Of a DNA stretch of 64,000 nucleotides, positions 14,717 through 23,154 are shown in pieces; the first letter of the stretch is position 1, and the number at the start of each line of letters is the position of its first letter. A program made the translations under genes and the position numbers. This stretch comes from JACCYI01 sp963828075 (lineage in GTDB: Bacteria > Actinomycetota > Thermoleophilia > Solirubrobacterales > Solirubrobacteraceae), in contig CAWHDH010000021.1 of the NCBI GenBank assembly GCA_963828075.1, forward strand, positions 3,720,001-3,784,000, written 5' to 3'. The notes under the pieces are model-generated. The model was not told where the DNA came from, made no database searches, and saw only the letters and a list, made by a program, of their open reading frames with translations.

Positions 14717-15130
14717 ATGCCCCACGCCGGCCAGGAGCTGCACGGCCCGAACGGCTACCGGCTGCGCCTGCTCAGGACCGCGTCGGAGACCGGCGGGGCG
14801 CTGCTCGAGATGGAGGCGACGTATCCCGCTTCCTCGCAGATGCCGCCCGAGCACATGCACCCCCGCCAGGCGGAGTCCTTCGAGGTGCTCGACGGGGCCG
14901 TCCTGACGGTCATCGACGGCCAGGAGCGCCGCTACGAGGCCGGCGAGCGCTTCGAGGTCCCGGCCAGGACGCCGCATCGGATGGCCGGTGACGGATCGGC
15001 ACGCATGCGGTGGGAGGTCAGGCCGGCGCTGCGCACCGCGGAGTTCTTCGAGCGCATCTACGGCGGCGGGGCGCCGGGCGCGAACCTCCTCGAGGAGTTC
15101 CGCGAGGAGATCGTGCTCACCGGGCGCTGA
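14717..15130 (+). CDS. Cupin-domain protein
   Basis: A 137-residue single-domain cupin. Motif 1 has PPEHMHPRQAESFEVLDG, giving a His/His/Glu metal set, and motif 2 has PARTPHRMAGDG. Small cupins bind a metal and serve as isomerases, dioxygenases or sensors; the substrate is not evident. TACCCT (14705-14710) lies 6 bases before ATG 14717, suggesting a leaderless transcript. It is divergent from the sigma factor and ends one base before the stop codon of the convergent ROK gene. Confidence 0.82.
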   Translation: MPHAGQELHGPNGYRLRLLRTASETGGALLEMEATYPASSQMPPEHMHPRQAESFEVLDGAVLTVIDGQERRYEAGERFEVPARTPHRMAGDGSARMRWEVRPALRTAEFFERIYGGGAPGANLLEEFREEIVLTGR

Positions 15131-16111
15131 TCAGCTGCGCGAGGGCGCGGGCTGCTCCGCCTGCACCAGCAGGGCCGCGCCGATGGCGCCGCCGAGGTCA
15201 CCGAGGGCGGCGAGTCGCACCGCCGGTGGGCGGTGGTCGGAGAACAGGTGCGGGCGCATCGCCCGCTCGATCCGCTCGACGTACGGCGTTCCGAGCCGGA
15301 TACCGAGGCCGCCGCCGATGATCACCGCCTCGACGTCGACGAGGTTGACGGCCGAGGCGATCCCGGCGCCGAGCGCGTCGATCGCGCGGTCGATCAACGA
15401 GGTGGCGAGGCGGTCGCCCTGCTCGAGCGCCCGCGCGAAGACACCGCTGGTCAGGCGCGCCCGGCCGCGCTTCTCCATGATCTTGAACAGCTCGGTCTTG
15501 GTCCCCTCGCCGACCTCCTTGCGCGCCCGCGCCTCCATCGCGCCGCGGCCCGCGTAGGCCTCCATGCAGCCCCGCCGGCCACACGGGCAGCGTGCCCCGC
15601 CCAGCTTGATGACCATGTGGCCGATCTCGCCCGCGGAGGCCCGGCCGCGCCACAGCTCGCCGTTGAGGACGACGCCACCGCCCACGCCGGTTCCCCAGAA
15701 GACGCCGAGCAGCGACGAGTAGGGCCGGCCCGCGCCGAGCTCGAGCTCGGCGAGGGTGGCGACGTCGACGTCGTTGGCCAGCGTGACGGGCAGCCCGAGC
15801 TGCTCGCCGAGGACCTCCCTGACCCCGAACGTGCCGTTCCAGCCGGGCAGGTTGCGCGCGCTCGTCACGGTCCCGGCGCGGTCGTCCACGTCGCCGGGCG
15901 ACCCGACCCCGACGCCGGACAACTCGGTCGTGGCGATGCCGGCGTCCGCGGCGGCCTCGCCCACCGAGGCGGCCACCGCGGCGAGCACGTCGCGCGGCCC
16001 GCCGGACGTCGGCGTGGGCTGCCGCGAGGCACCCAGCACACGACCTGACGGGTCCAGGATCACCGCCTGGATCTTGGTGCCACCGAGATCGATGCCGGCT
16101 CGTGGTGCCAT
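15131..16111 (-). CDS. ROK-family sugar kinase (glucokinase-like)
   Basis: A 326-residue ROK kinase. The ATP site is GIDLGGTKIQAVILD, the catalytic Asp is in LANDVDVATLAE, and the zinc-binding ROK motif is GHMVIKLGGARCPCGRRGCMEAYAG with the expected cysteines. The enzyme phosphorylates glucose or a related hexose or N-acetylhexosamine; the exact sugar cannot be read. A GGGGGGAAG ribosome site precedes ATG 16111. Confidence 0.88.
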   Translation of the reverse strand: MAPRAGIDLGGTKIQAVILDPSGRVLGASRQPTPTSGGPRDVLAAVAASVGEAAADAGIATTELSGVGVGSPGDVDDRAGTVTSARNLPGWNGTFGVREVLGEQLGLPVTLANDVDVATLAELELGAGRPYSSLLGVFWGTGVGGGVVLNGELWRGRASAGEIGHMVIKLGGARCPCGRRGCMEAYAGRGAMEARARKEVGEGTKTELFKIMEKRGRARLTSGVFARALEQGDRLATSLIDRAIDALGAGIASAVNLVDVEAVIIGGGLGIRLGTPYVERIERAMRPHLFSDHRPPAVRLAALGDLGGAIGAALLVQAEQPAPSRS

Positions 16112-16238
16112 GTCTTCCCCCCGGATGCCCCGCGAGCGCCCCGGGCAGTCATCGCATCGCGCGCTGCGGCACTTCACGGCGCGGTTCGAGCCGCTGTAGC
16201 GTCGGCTCGGAAGCCGTCGAGCGGAGGAGGAGCACGCG

Positions 16239-16547
16239 ATGTACGCACGGGTGGCGCGGTTCGAGGGCGCCAGCGCGGAGAACCTGCGGGCCACGGCCGA
16301 GCGGATCGGCGAGAACGCCGGCTCAGGCCCGCCGGAGGGCGTGCCGGCCACCGGGTTCATGTTCCTGATCGACCCGGACGGCGGACGCAGCCTGGGGATC
16401 GCGTTCTTCGAGACCGAGGACGACCTCCGCAAGGGCGACGAGGCGCTCAACGCGATGACTCCGCCGACCGGAGAGGGCGAAGGCCGGCGCGCGTCGGTCG
16501 AGACCTACGAGGTCGCCATCGACGTCTCGGCCCCGCCGGACGAGTAG
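16239..16547 (+). CDS. Small dimeric alpha/beta-barrel (monooxygenase-like) protein
   Basis: A 102-residue protein beginning MYARVARFEGASAENLRATAE. The pattern of short strands and two helices, with GIAFFETEDDLRKGDEALNAM, resembles ferredoxin-like ABM-type dimeric barrel proteins. No catalytic residues can be assigned, so function is unknown. A strong AGGAGGAG ribosome site precedes the ATG, and TAGCGT at about 16197 could be its -10 box. It converges with the next gene, 4 bases apart. Confidence 0.7.
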   Translation: MYARVARFEGASAENLRATAERIGENAGSGPPEGVPATGFMFLIDPDGGRSLGIAFFETEDDLRKGDEALNAMTPPTGEGEGRRASVETYEVAIDVSAPPDE

Positions 16548-16551
16548 CCCG

Positions 16552-17337
16552 TCACCGGCGGCGCCGGCGCCGTGCGCCGTCTCCCGCGCCACCCGCCAGC
16601 CGCTCGAGGTGCGCGCGCCACGTGCCCTCGGTGTAGCGCAGGGGCCGGCCGTCGAAGGCGCCGATGAGCGCCGCCTCCGGGGACTCCGCGTCGGCGTCGC
16701 GGGCGAGGGCGGCGCACGCCTTCGGGCCCTCCTCGCGCGCCAGCAGCTCGAAGACCGAGCCGCCGAGCAGGGCGGCGTCGCGGACCGCGGGTGGGAAGGC
16801 CGGCGCCGGGCCCTCGCGCATGCGCCGCGTCACCCCCGGGCGGGCGTGGGCGGTCTGGCCGGAGAAGTACTGCGCCGCCCCCTCGACGAGCCAGGCCCAG
16901 CGCAGGTAGCGGCGAAACGAGCGGGGGCCGAAGGGCGGCGGGAGGCGCCGGTTGGCGGCGCCCACCAGCCGGCGCGCGAACAGCGCGCTCGGGGCGAGCA
17001 TGAGGAGTTCGACGGACCCCTCGACGTTCGAGGCGCGCCCGGCCAGCAGCCGCGGCGCGAGGCAGTGCAGCTCGCGCTCGGAGGTCCAGCCGACGAGGTA
17101 GCGGCGCCCGGCCGGCGCGGTCAGCCGCCGGTGCATCGGCAGCCACGGCTGCGCGGTGTCGAGCAGCGCGGTGGAGCCGTGCAGCACGACCGCCATCTCG
17201 CCGACGTCCGTGCCGAGCAGGGGTTCGAGCCGGGTCCTGGCCGCCTCGAGCTGCGCCAGCACCGCGGCGGCGTCGTCGGCGTCGCGCGCGTCGTGGCGGG
17301 CGGTGAAGGTGTCGGAGGGCGTCTCGAGCCAGGCCAC
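16552..17337 (-). CDS. Putative degenerate peptidase-MA-like protein
   Basis: A 261-residue soluble protein from GTG 17337. The segment WAWLVEGAAQYFSGQTAHAR resembles the second, glutamate-bearing helix of gluzincin (peptidase MA) domains, but the preceding HExxH helix expected in SVELLMLAPSALFARRL is absent. It may therefore be a non-catalytic relative, or an unrelated fold. No signal peptide. It lies 22 bases downstream of the penicillin-acylase gene on the same strand, so the two are probably co-transcribed. Confidence 0.55.
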   Translation of the reverse strand: MAWLETPSDTFTARHDARDADDAAAVLAQLEAARTRLEPLLGTDVGEMAVVLHGSTALLDTAQPWLPMHRRLTAPAGRRYLVGWTSERELHCLAPRLLAGRASNVEGSVELLMLAPSALFARRLVGAANRRLPPPFGPRSFRRYLRWAWLVEGAAQYFSGQTAHARPGVTRRMREGPAPAFPPAVRDAALLGGSVFELLAREEGPKACAALARDADAESPEAALIGAFDGRPLRYTEGTWRAHLERLAGGAGDGARRRRRR

Positions 17338-17359
17338 GCACAGGCTCAGTTCGCAGCCC

Positions 17360-20122
17360 TTACGGCACGTCCTTCCCGACCTCCACCGCCTGCTGGTAGG
17401 TGGGGCGGTTGATCCAGTGGATCAGCGGCTGGCCGGCGCCGCCGACCGGGCGCTGGCGGACGGCGTCGAAGCAGTACTGCGCGTCGAGGCCATCGCCCTC
17501 GGTGCCCGAGCACACGGCGTCCTTGCCGTAGAGCGCGGAGGCGGGCACCGTGACCGCCTCGCGCAGGGAGTCCTCGAGGACCTTCCGGCAGGTGCGGAGC
17601 TTGCCTCCGCGGGCGCAGAAGCGCGCGCCGAAGCGGCCGCGGACCGTCCGTCGGATCCGAAGCTTCCCGCGCCGGCGGACCTTTCGCTCCAGCGCGACCC
17701 GCAGATCCTTCTGCGCCCACCCGTACCAGCCGTTCTGGTACGCGGAGCCGAGGTGGTCGCCGTGGTTGTTGGGCGTGTTGTCGAACTCGACGAGGCCATT
17801 GAGCACCGCGAACGCGGACTTGCCGAGCCCCGGCTCGAACTGGGCGCGCATCCACAGCGGCCACCACGCGTCCATGATCCGGATCGCCTCGGCGTGCTCG
17901 TAGCGGCCGTCGCGGTCGGCGTCCTTGCGCTGCGCGCCGGCGGCCACCCACGCGCGGAGCTTGGCGACCGCGTCGCGCAGCTCGGGGTCCGACGGCGTCC
18001 CGAGCACGCGCAATGCCGCGGGCAGCACGCGCGAGCCGCGCAGGTCGGTGACCCCCGCGACCTCCATCGCGTCGATCAGCTCGGGGAGGTCGAGCTTGCG
18101 GTCGCCGGCGCGCAGCCGCAGCTTGATCTGGTCGTCGAGCATGTTCGAGCGGTACAGCGAGGAGAAGGTGTTCGTCGACGCCGCCGCGAACCCCGGCGCC
18201 TGCTTGTTGTTCCAGCTCGTGATGTACGGCTGGTTGACCACCTGGGGATGGGCCGACGGCGGCGTGTAGCTCGCGAGGTTCGTCTCGGGATCCCAGCCGC
18301 GCCACTCGAAGCGGCGCTCGCCCATCACCGGGAGCGTCGGGTCCAGCCCGCGGGCCCGGACCGGCGTGGCGCCCGAGTTGAAGTACGCGATGTCCTTGGC
18401 GTTGGCGTAGAGCCAGTTGAACGTGTAGCCGATCCGGGACGCCGCGCGCTGGAAGTCCTGCGGAGTGGTCATCTTGGCGGGGTCGTTGAAGTCGGCGAAG
18501 CCGACCGCCGAGTCGACCTCGTGCAGGTAGGTCGAGCGCAGGCGGGTGTAGAGGACCGGCCGGCCGCCGACCGTGGCACGGGCGCTGACGATCCCCATCT
18601 TCGTGCGCTGCGCGCGCAGCGTCTCGGAACCCGAGGGCGTCTGGTCGCCGGCGCTCGTCTGCCAGCGGTTCGTACGCTCGAGCACCTCGATCGCCTCGCA
18701 GCGGCCGCGGAAGGAGTAGTGCATCGACGCGGTGGTCGGCGGGCTGCCGTTCGGCTCGCAGAGCGGGAGCGCGTAGGTGTCGATGTTGTCCTGGCCGGCT
18801 GAGGTGGCGCTCCACGTGTAGTCGCGGCCCCGCCCGAGCTGGATGTAGAGGTTGACCCCGATGAACGCGGCGCCGGCCGCGTCGATGCCGGGGGCGTGGA
18901 TCTCCTGCTCCATGAGGATCTGCGGGGCGAAGTAGCCCGTCTGCGGCCCGAACACGGCGAGCGGGCGGCCGCTCGCCGACTTTGCCCCGGAGATGACCAG
19001 CGCGTTGGACCCGGTGCGCGGGAAGGCGAGCAGGCCCGCGCCGATCCCCTTCGCCCGCGCTCTGGCCGTCGCGGCCTGCCCCTCGGTCACGCGATGCGGC
19101 TTGACCGATCCGGCGTCCGGCCGGGCGGCGCTGCCGCGGCGCACCTTGCGCGGGATCAGCTGGTAGGGGAACCGCGTCTTGCCCTGGACGGTGGTGGGCG
19201 CCTCGGGATCGTCGACGCCGCGGAACCCCTCGAACACCCGGCGGCCCTTCACCCGGCCGAAGCGCTCGCGCAGGAGGCGTTCGAGCTCGGCCCACTCGAG
19301 CTCGGTCCCGTCGCCCTTGCCGAAGATGCCGCCGACCAGCGCCGCGGTGGCGATGACGTCGGCGGTCACCCACGGCTCCGGGCCGCCGGCGTGGCCGAGC
19401 GCCGCGTACTCGCCCGGGAGCTTGGCCGGGTTCAGCTTCGTCTCGGCGATGTACGCGTTGACGCCCGCGACGTAGGCCGTCACGTCGGACTGGATCCGCG
19501 CGCCGTCGGCGCCGTAGAGATCGTCGAGCTGGTCGCCCTGGCGCACCAGGTCGGCCTCGGTGTACGGCGTCGTCGCCCAGGTGTCGCGGTCCATCGCGCG
19601 GTTGCCCGTGGCGCCGCCGGCGAAGCTCGAGAGCTGCGATCGGCCGGCGTGGCGCAGGGCGTCCATGAAGAACAGGCGGTCCTCCGCAGCGACGTAGCCG
19701 GCGCCGAACATCGCGCCCTCGCGGGTGGTGCCGTAGATGTGCGGGACGCCGAAGCCGGTGTCGCGCTGGATGGTGACGTCCCCGCGCGGCGAGTACTCCC
19801 GCGCCACCTCGCCGGGCTTGACCCCGAAGCTGGCGTCCTTGAAGTACTTCGGGATGTCCTGCGCCTTCAGGCCGGGGGTGGCGTGGACGAGGTCCGCGTA
19901 CATCGGCAGCTGGTTGGTCGCGTTCGGCGACGGGCGCGCCCCGGTGGCCAGGAAGGCGCCGAGCTGCGGCGCGTTGTAGAGGCCGTGGGTGCCGGGCGGC
20001 AGGATGTCGTGGAAGCCGGTGCCGTCGTTGGCCTGATAGGGCTGGACCTGCGCGGCGGCGGGCGCCGCGGCGGCGGCGAGGACCGCGGCGAGCGCCACCC
20101 CCAGACGAGTGAGGGAGGGCAC
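17360..20122 (-). CDS. Secreted penicillin acylase-family Ntn hydrolase
   Basis: A 920-residue precursor of an N-terminal-nucleophile amidase. It has a signal peptide (about 1-24, cut near AAAQVQP), an alpha-chain region with DTGFGVPHIYGTTREGAMFGAGYVAAEDRLFFMDALRH, a spacer, and an autoprocessing site before Ser372 (RTGSNALVISG) that becomes the beta-chain nucleophile. The family hydrolyses amide bonds of beta-lactams or acyl-homoserine lactones; the natural substrate is undetermined. The C-terminus has an added basic and Cys-containing region (CARGGKLRTCRKV). TAGCGT (20136-20131) lies 8 bases before GTG 20122, overlapping the end of the upstream gene. Confidence 0.9.
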   Translation of the reverse strand: MPSLTRLGVALAAVLAAAAAPAAAQVQPYQANDGTGFHDILPPGTHGLYNAPQLGAFLATGARPSPNATNQLPMYADLVHATPGLKAQDIPKYFKDASFGVKPGEVAREYSPRGDVTIQRDTGFGVPHIYGTTREGAMFGAGYVAAEDRLFFMDALRHAGRSQLSSFAGGATGNRAMDRDTWATTPYTEADLVRQGDQLDDLYGADGARIQSDVTAYVAGVNAYIAETKLNPAKLPGEYAALGHAGGPEPWVTADVIATAALVGGIFGKGDGTELEWAELERLLRERFGRVKGRRVFEGFRGVDDPEAPTTVQGKTRFPYQLIPRKVRRGSAARPDAGSVKPHRVTEGQAATARARAKGIGAGLLAFPRTGSNALVISGAKSASGRPLAVFGPQTGYFAPQILMEQEIHAPGIDAAGAAFIGVNLYIQLGRGRDYTWSATSAGQDNIDTYALPLCEPNGSPPTTASMHYSFRGRCEAIEVLERTNRWQTSAGDQTPSGSETLRAQRTKMGIVSARATVGGRPVLYTRLRSTYLHEVDSAVGFADFNDPAKMTTPQDFQRAASRIGYTFNWLYANAKDIAYFNSGATPVRARGLDPTLPVMGERRFEWRGWDPETNLASYTPPSAHPQVVNQPYITSWNNKQAPGFAAASTNTFSSLYRSNMLDDQIKLRLRAGDRKLDLPELIDAMEVAGVTDLRGSRVLPAALRVLGTPSDPELRDAVAKLRAWVAAGAQRKDADRDGRYEHAEAIRIMDAWWPLWMRAQFEPGLGKSAFAVLNGLVEFDNTPNNHGDHLGSAYQNGWYGWAQKDLRVALERKVRRRGKLRIRRTVRGRFGARFCARGGKLRTCRKVLEDSLREAVTVPASALYGKDAVCSGTEGDGLDAQYCFDAVRQRPVGGAGQPLIHWINRPTYQQAVEVGKDVP

Positions 20123-20133
20123 GGCGCGGGACG

Positions 20134-21090
20134 CTACATCGTGGGCCCTGCAGTCTGCGCCGCATCCTGCTCGTAGGCCAGCTCCGTCCGGATGCCGCGT
20201 GCCCGCAGGACGTCCTCGGCCTCCGCCAGCGAAGTCGTGTCCTTCACCGCCGTGGCGAGCCGTGCGGCGGACGCCATAGCCGCGCCAGGGTCGAAGAAGA
20301 ACGTGACCGCGCCGAGCGGCGAGAGCTCGACGTGCCGCCGCCCGCCGCGCATCGGGCTGCGCCCCAGCTCGCCGCGAGCGCAGCGGATAGCCTGGGCGCT
20401 CGCCTCGGTCGGCACCTCCTGGACGGCTGCCGCGAGCCGGGCCGTGGCCGTCGGGGTCAGACCCCAGGCGCCGAGCAGGCCGCCCGCCGCGGCGACCTCG
20501 GCGATCCGCTCGAGCACCTCGGCGGGCTGGAGCTCGCCGTCGCAGCCGGGGCCGAAGATCGCGCCCACGGCCGGAAGGCTCAGCGTCCGAGCGGCGGCGA
20601 GCATGACCGCGTCGCACAGCGGGCTGGCCAGTCCCGGCTCGTCGCCGTGCCCGAGCACGTCGCCGCCGACGTCGACGAGCACGATGGCGTCACAGCCGAG
20701 CCGGCGGGCGGCCGCCTCCAGACCGTGTGCCACGGCGCGCGGGCCCGGGTTCGGGTCGATCAGCGCGACCGGCTCGCCCAGATGGCGCGCCATGTGCGAC
20801 TCGGCGAAGCGGAAGCCGCCCGGGCCGGTGGTGTCCGGGCCGGCCAGGCCGGATGCGTCGTGCAGGCGCTCCAGCAGCCCTTCGGTCTCGTCGAGCGTGC
20901 GCGGACCCGGGATCGGGTCGATCGGCCGCCGCTCCCAGGTGACGCCGCCGACGTGCGCCTCCAGGCCCGCCTCGCGCGCCAGGTCGGCGACGGCGAGCGC
21001 CCCGACGACGTCGCCCCCGCCGCCGATCCCGACGCTCAGGACCGACGTGGCGGACGCGAAGAACGGATGCGGGGCTTCAGGCGTACGCAG
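20134..21090 (-). CDS. DUF1152-family protein
   Basis: About 318 residues. A Gly-rich nucleotide-binding-like motif, SVGIGGGGDVVGALAVA, is followed by the DUF1152 pattern (DAIVLVDVGGDVLGHGDE, GPGCDGELQPAEVLERIAEV). Function is unknown. There is no ATG, GTG or TTG in frame between the upstream gene and the Gly-rich motif. The only near-cognate codon in a sensible place is CTG at 21090-21088, giving LRTPEAPHPFFASATSV and a 14-base overlap with the DUF1802 gene. The true start is therefore uncertain. Confidence 0.72.
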   Translation of the reverse strand: MRTPEAPHPFFASATSVLSVGIGGGGDVVGALAVADLAREAGLEAHVGGVTWERRPIDPIPGPRTLDETEGLLERLHDASGLAGPDTTGPGGFRFAESHMARHLGEPVALIDPNPGPRAVAHGLEAAARRLGCDAIVLVDVGGDVLGHGDEPGLASPLCDAVMLAAARTLSLPAVGAIFGPGCDGELQPAEVLERIAEVAAAGGLLGAWGLTPTATARLAAAVQEVPTEASAQAIRCARGELGRSPMRGGRRHVELSPLGAVTFFFDPGAAMASAARLATAVKDTTSLAEAEDVLRARGIRTELAYEQDAAQTAGPTM

Positions 21091-21709
21091 GAACGCCGTT
21101 GGAGTCGGCGATCGCCGCGATCTCCTCCGAGGCGCGGTCGAACTCCTCGTCGGAGAGAACCGGCGTGCCCTCGAACGGAAGCTCGCGCTGCAGCTCGAGC
21201 CACGAGCGGCAGCCGCCGTACTCGTCACGCACCTTGACGGTGACGGGCCGCGGGATGCGGTATGTCCGCAGGAGCAGGACGTGCAGCGGGTGGCGGCGCT
21301 TCCACGCCAGGCGCTTCTCGGCGTAGTCCGGCGTCCACACGTAGAACGGCGACAGCGCGTCGACGGCCCGCCGGTCGGTGATCGTGTAGGAGCCCGCGAC
21401 CTCGGCCCAGGCGCGGATGCGGACCCGGTCGGGCTGCGAGATCCCGCCGTCCATGGTCAGCGCGTGGGGCGGCGGCTCGCCGTCGGCCCAGACGCCTTCC
21501 TCGAGCGCTCGACGCAGCTCGGGCTGATGCGATTCACGCACCAGGTCCGACCGCTGGTGGTCGAACGTCGGGTACAGGAAGAACCGGTCGTGCTCGACGC
21601 TGAAGTGCTTGGCCGGCTCACGGATGCCGCCCTTGCGCAGGGTGAGCAGCTGCTCGCCCTCGGCAAGCGCGCGCACGGTGACGGCCCATTCTTTGAAGGC
21701 GATTGGCAT
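21077..21709 (-). CDS. DUF1802-family protein
   Basis: A 210-residue soluble protein beginning MPIAFKEWAVTVRALAEGEQLLTLRKGGIRE, with a conserved HFSVEHDRFFLYPTFDHQRSDLVR block typical of DUF1802. Function unknown. No ribosome site is seen before ATG 21709. The 150 bases upstream are unusually AT-rich and probably hold its promoter. It overlaps the DUF1152 gene by 14 bases, so the two form an operon. Confidence 0.78.
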   Translation of the reverse strand: MPIAFKEWAVTVRALAEGEQLLTLRKGGIREPAKHFSVEHDRFFLYPTFDHQRSDLVRESHQPELRRALEEGVWADGEPPPHALTMDGGISQPDRVRIRAWAEVAGSYTITDRRAVDALSPFYVWTPDYAEKRLAWKRRHPLHVLLLRTYRIPRPVTVKVRDEYGGCRSWLELQRELPFEGTPVLSDEEFDRASEEIAAIADSNGVPAYA

Positions 21710-21786
21710 AGGGAGAGGGGAGGTGCGAGATCGGGTATTCGGACAGGTCCGGCCGGGGAAAACCCCTGCTGCCCGAACCGGGTCAC

Positions 21787-21866
21787 ATACTATGCACAAA
21801 GTCGCCAAATCTCATAATGTCCCTGCAAAGTTACGCCATTTTCTGAAATACCGTTTCCTGGAGCTA
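21787..21866. other. AT-rich intergenic stretch
   Basis: About 80 bases with clearly lower GC than the rest of the window, between the stop of the beta-hydroxyacid dehydrogenase gene and the DUF1802 gene. It contains the small palindrome CATACTATG and several TA-rich hexamers on the minus strand (TTATGA, TAGTAT). It probably carries the DUF1802 promoter, but no single -35/-10 pair stands out. Confidence 0.5.
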
Positions 21867-22748
21867 TAGCCGTGTAGCCCCAAGATCCTCGATGACGCCG
21901 AGCACGGCCGCGAAGTCCTGATCACCCAGGTCGCGGCCCATTCCGGCCGTGTAGAGCTCGCGCGCGGCGGCGGCCGCCGGGAACGCCACACCGGCCGCCT
22001 GGCCCTCCTCGAGGCACAGCCGGAGGTCCTTGAGCATGTGGGCGAGCTTGAACAGCGGGGAGAAGTCATGGTCGAGCATCGGCCGCGCCTTGAGCGCCAG
22101 CATCGCCGAGCCTCCCGAGCCGGCACCCATGACCTCGACGAGCTTCTCGAGGTCGACCCCGGTCCGGCGGCCGACGACCAGCGCCTGCGCCAGCGTGGCG
22201 CAGTTGACCGCCGCGACCGCGTTGTTGATGAGCTTGACCATCTGGCCCTGGCCGAGGTCGCCGACGTGCAGGACGAGCTTGCCCATGGCCTCGAGCAGCG
22301 GCCGGGCGCGCTCGAAGTCCTCGGCGGCGCCGCCGGCCATGATCGTCAGCGTCCCGTCGGCCGCCTTCGGCGCCGAGCCGGTGACCGGGGCATCCAGGTA
22401 GCCGACGCCCTTTTCGGCCAGCCGGGCCCCGATCTCCTGCTCCTGGGCCGGCGCGATGGTCGACATGTCGACGAACAGCGACCCCTTCTTCGCGCCGTGG
22501 AGAGCGCCCTCAGGCTCGCCGAGCAGGACGTGCTCGACCTGGGCGCCGTCGACCACCATGCAGATGACGACGTCGGTGTTCTCTGCGACCTCGCGGGGCG
22601 TGGCGGCGACCGTGGCGCCGTGCTCCTGCGCCCACGCTTCGGCGGTGCTGCGCGTGCGGTTGTAGACCGTGAGGTCGTGGCCCGCGCGCCGCAGGTTCGC
22701 CGCCTGGCGCGAGCCCATGATCCCGAGGCCGATGAATCCGACGTCCAT
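21864..22748 (-). CDS. Beta-hydroxyacid dehydrogenase (3-hydroxyisobutyrate dehydrogenase family)
   Basis: A 294-residue NAD(P)-dependent dehydrogenase. The dinucleotide motif is VGFIGLGIMGSRQAANL, the substrate motif is DAPVTGSAPKAADGTL, and the catalytic lysine lies in GQMVKLINNAVAAVN. The family oxidises 3-hydroxyacids or reduces succinic or glyoxylic semialdehydes; the substrate cannot be assigned. TAGCCT (22761-22756) lies 7 bases before ATG 22748, a leaderless arrangement that overlaps the promoter of the divergent YjbR-like gene. Confidence 0.87.
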   Translation of the reverse strand: MDVGFIGLGIMGSRQAANLRRAGHDLTVYNRTRSTAEAWAQEHGATVAATPREVAENTDVVICMVVDGAQVEHVLLGEPEGALHGAKKGSLFVDMSTIAPAQEQEIGARLAEKGVGYLDAPVTGSAPKAADGTLTIMAGGAAEDFERARPLLEAMGKLVLHVGDLGQGQMVKLINNAVAAVNCATLAQALVVGRRTGVDLEKLVEVMGAGSGGSAMLALKARPMLDHDFSPLFKLAHMLKDLRLCLEEGQAAGVAFPAAAAARELYTAGMGRDLGDQDFAAVLGVIEDLGATRL

Positions 22749-22755
22749 GCGCCGG

Positions 22756-22765
22756 AGGCTAACGT
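22756..22765. promoter_or_regulatory. Minimal divergent promoter with a shared TA
   Basis: The gap between start codons is only 24 bases. On the plus strand TAACGT (22760-22765) is 7 bases before GTG 22773. On the minus strand TAGCCT (22761-22756) is 7 bases before ATG 22748. The two -10-like boxes share bases 22760-22761, so the two polymerases cannot bind at the same time. Confidence 0.6.
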
Positions 22766-22772
22766 TGCCGCC

Positions 22773-23144
22773 GTGACGCCGCCTCCCGCCCCGCTGGATC
22801 GCGTGCGCGAGCTGTGTCTCGGATTGCCGGAGGTCGTCGAGCGGTTGAGCCACGGCGCCCCGACGTTCTTCATCGGCGGCAAGCGGGCGTTCGTGATGTT
22901 CCACGACGACCACCACGGCGACGGCCGGCTCGCACTCTGGTGCGCCGCGCCGCCGGGCGCGCAGGAGGCGTATATCCAGTCCGCCCCGGAGCACTACTTC
23001 CGCCCGCCCTACGTCGGGCATCGCGGGTGGCTCGGGGTCCGGTTGGACCGTGGACTCGACGGCGGGGAGGTGGCCGGTGCGATCGAGGACGCCTACCTCG
23101 CGGTGGCGCCGAAGCGGCTGGTGGAGGCGGTGACCCGGTGGTGA
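22773..23144 (+). CDS. MmcQ/YjbR-family protein
   Basis: A 123-residue YjbR/MmcQ-type protein. LDRVRELCLGLPEVVERLSHGAPTFFIGGKRAFVMF is the N-terminal part of the fold, and HRGWLGVRLDRGLDGGEVAGAIEDAYLAVAPKRLV the C-terminal part. The fold resembles double-wing DNA-binding domains, but biochemical function is not established. Probably leaderless, from the divergent promoter shared with the dehydrogenase gene. Confidence 0.82.
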   Translation: MTPPPAPLDRVRELCLGLPEVVERLSHGAPTFFIGGKRAFVMFHDDHHGDGRLALWCAAPPGAQEAYIQSAPEHYFRPPYVGHRGWLGVRLDRGLDGGEVAGAIEDAYLAVAPKRLVEAVTRW

Positions 23145-23154
23145 GCGGTTCCTC

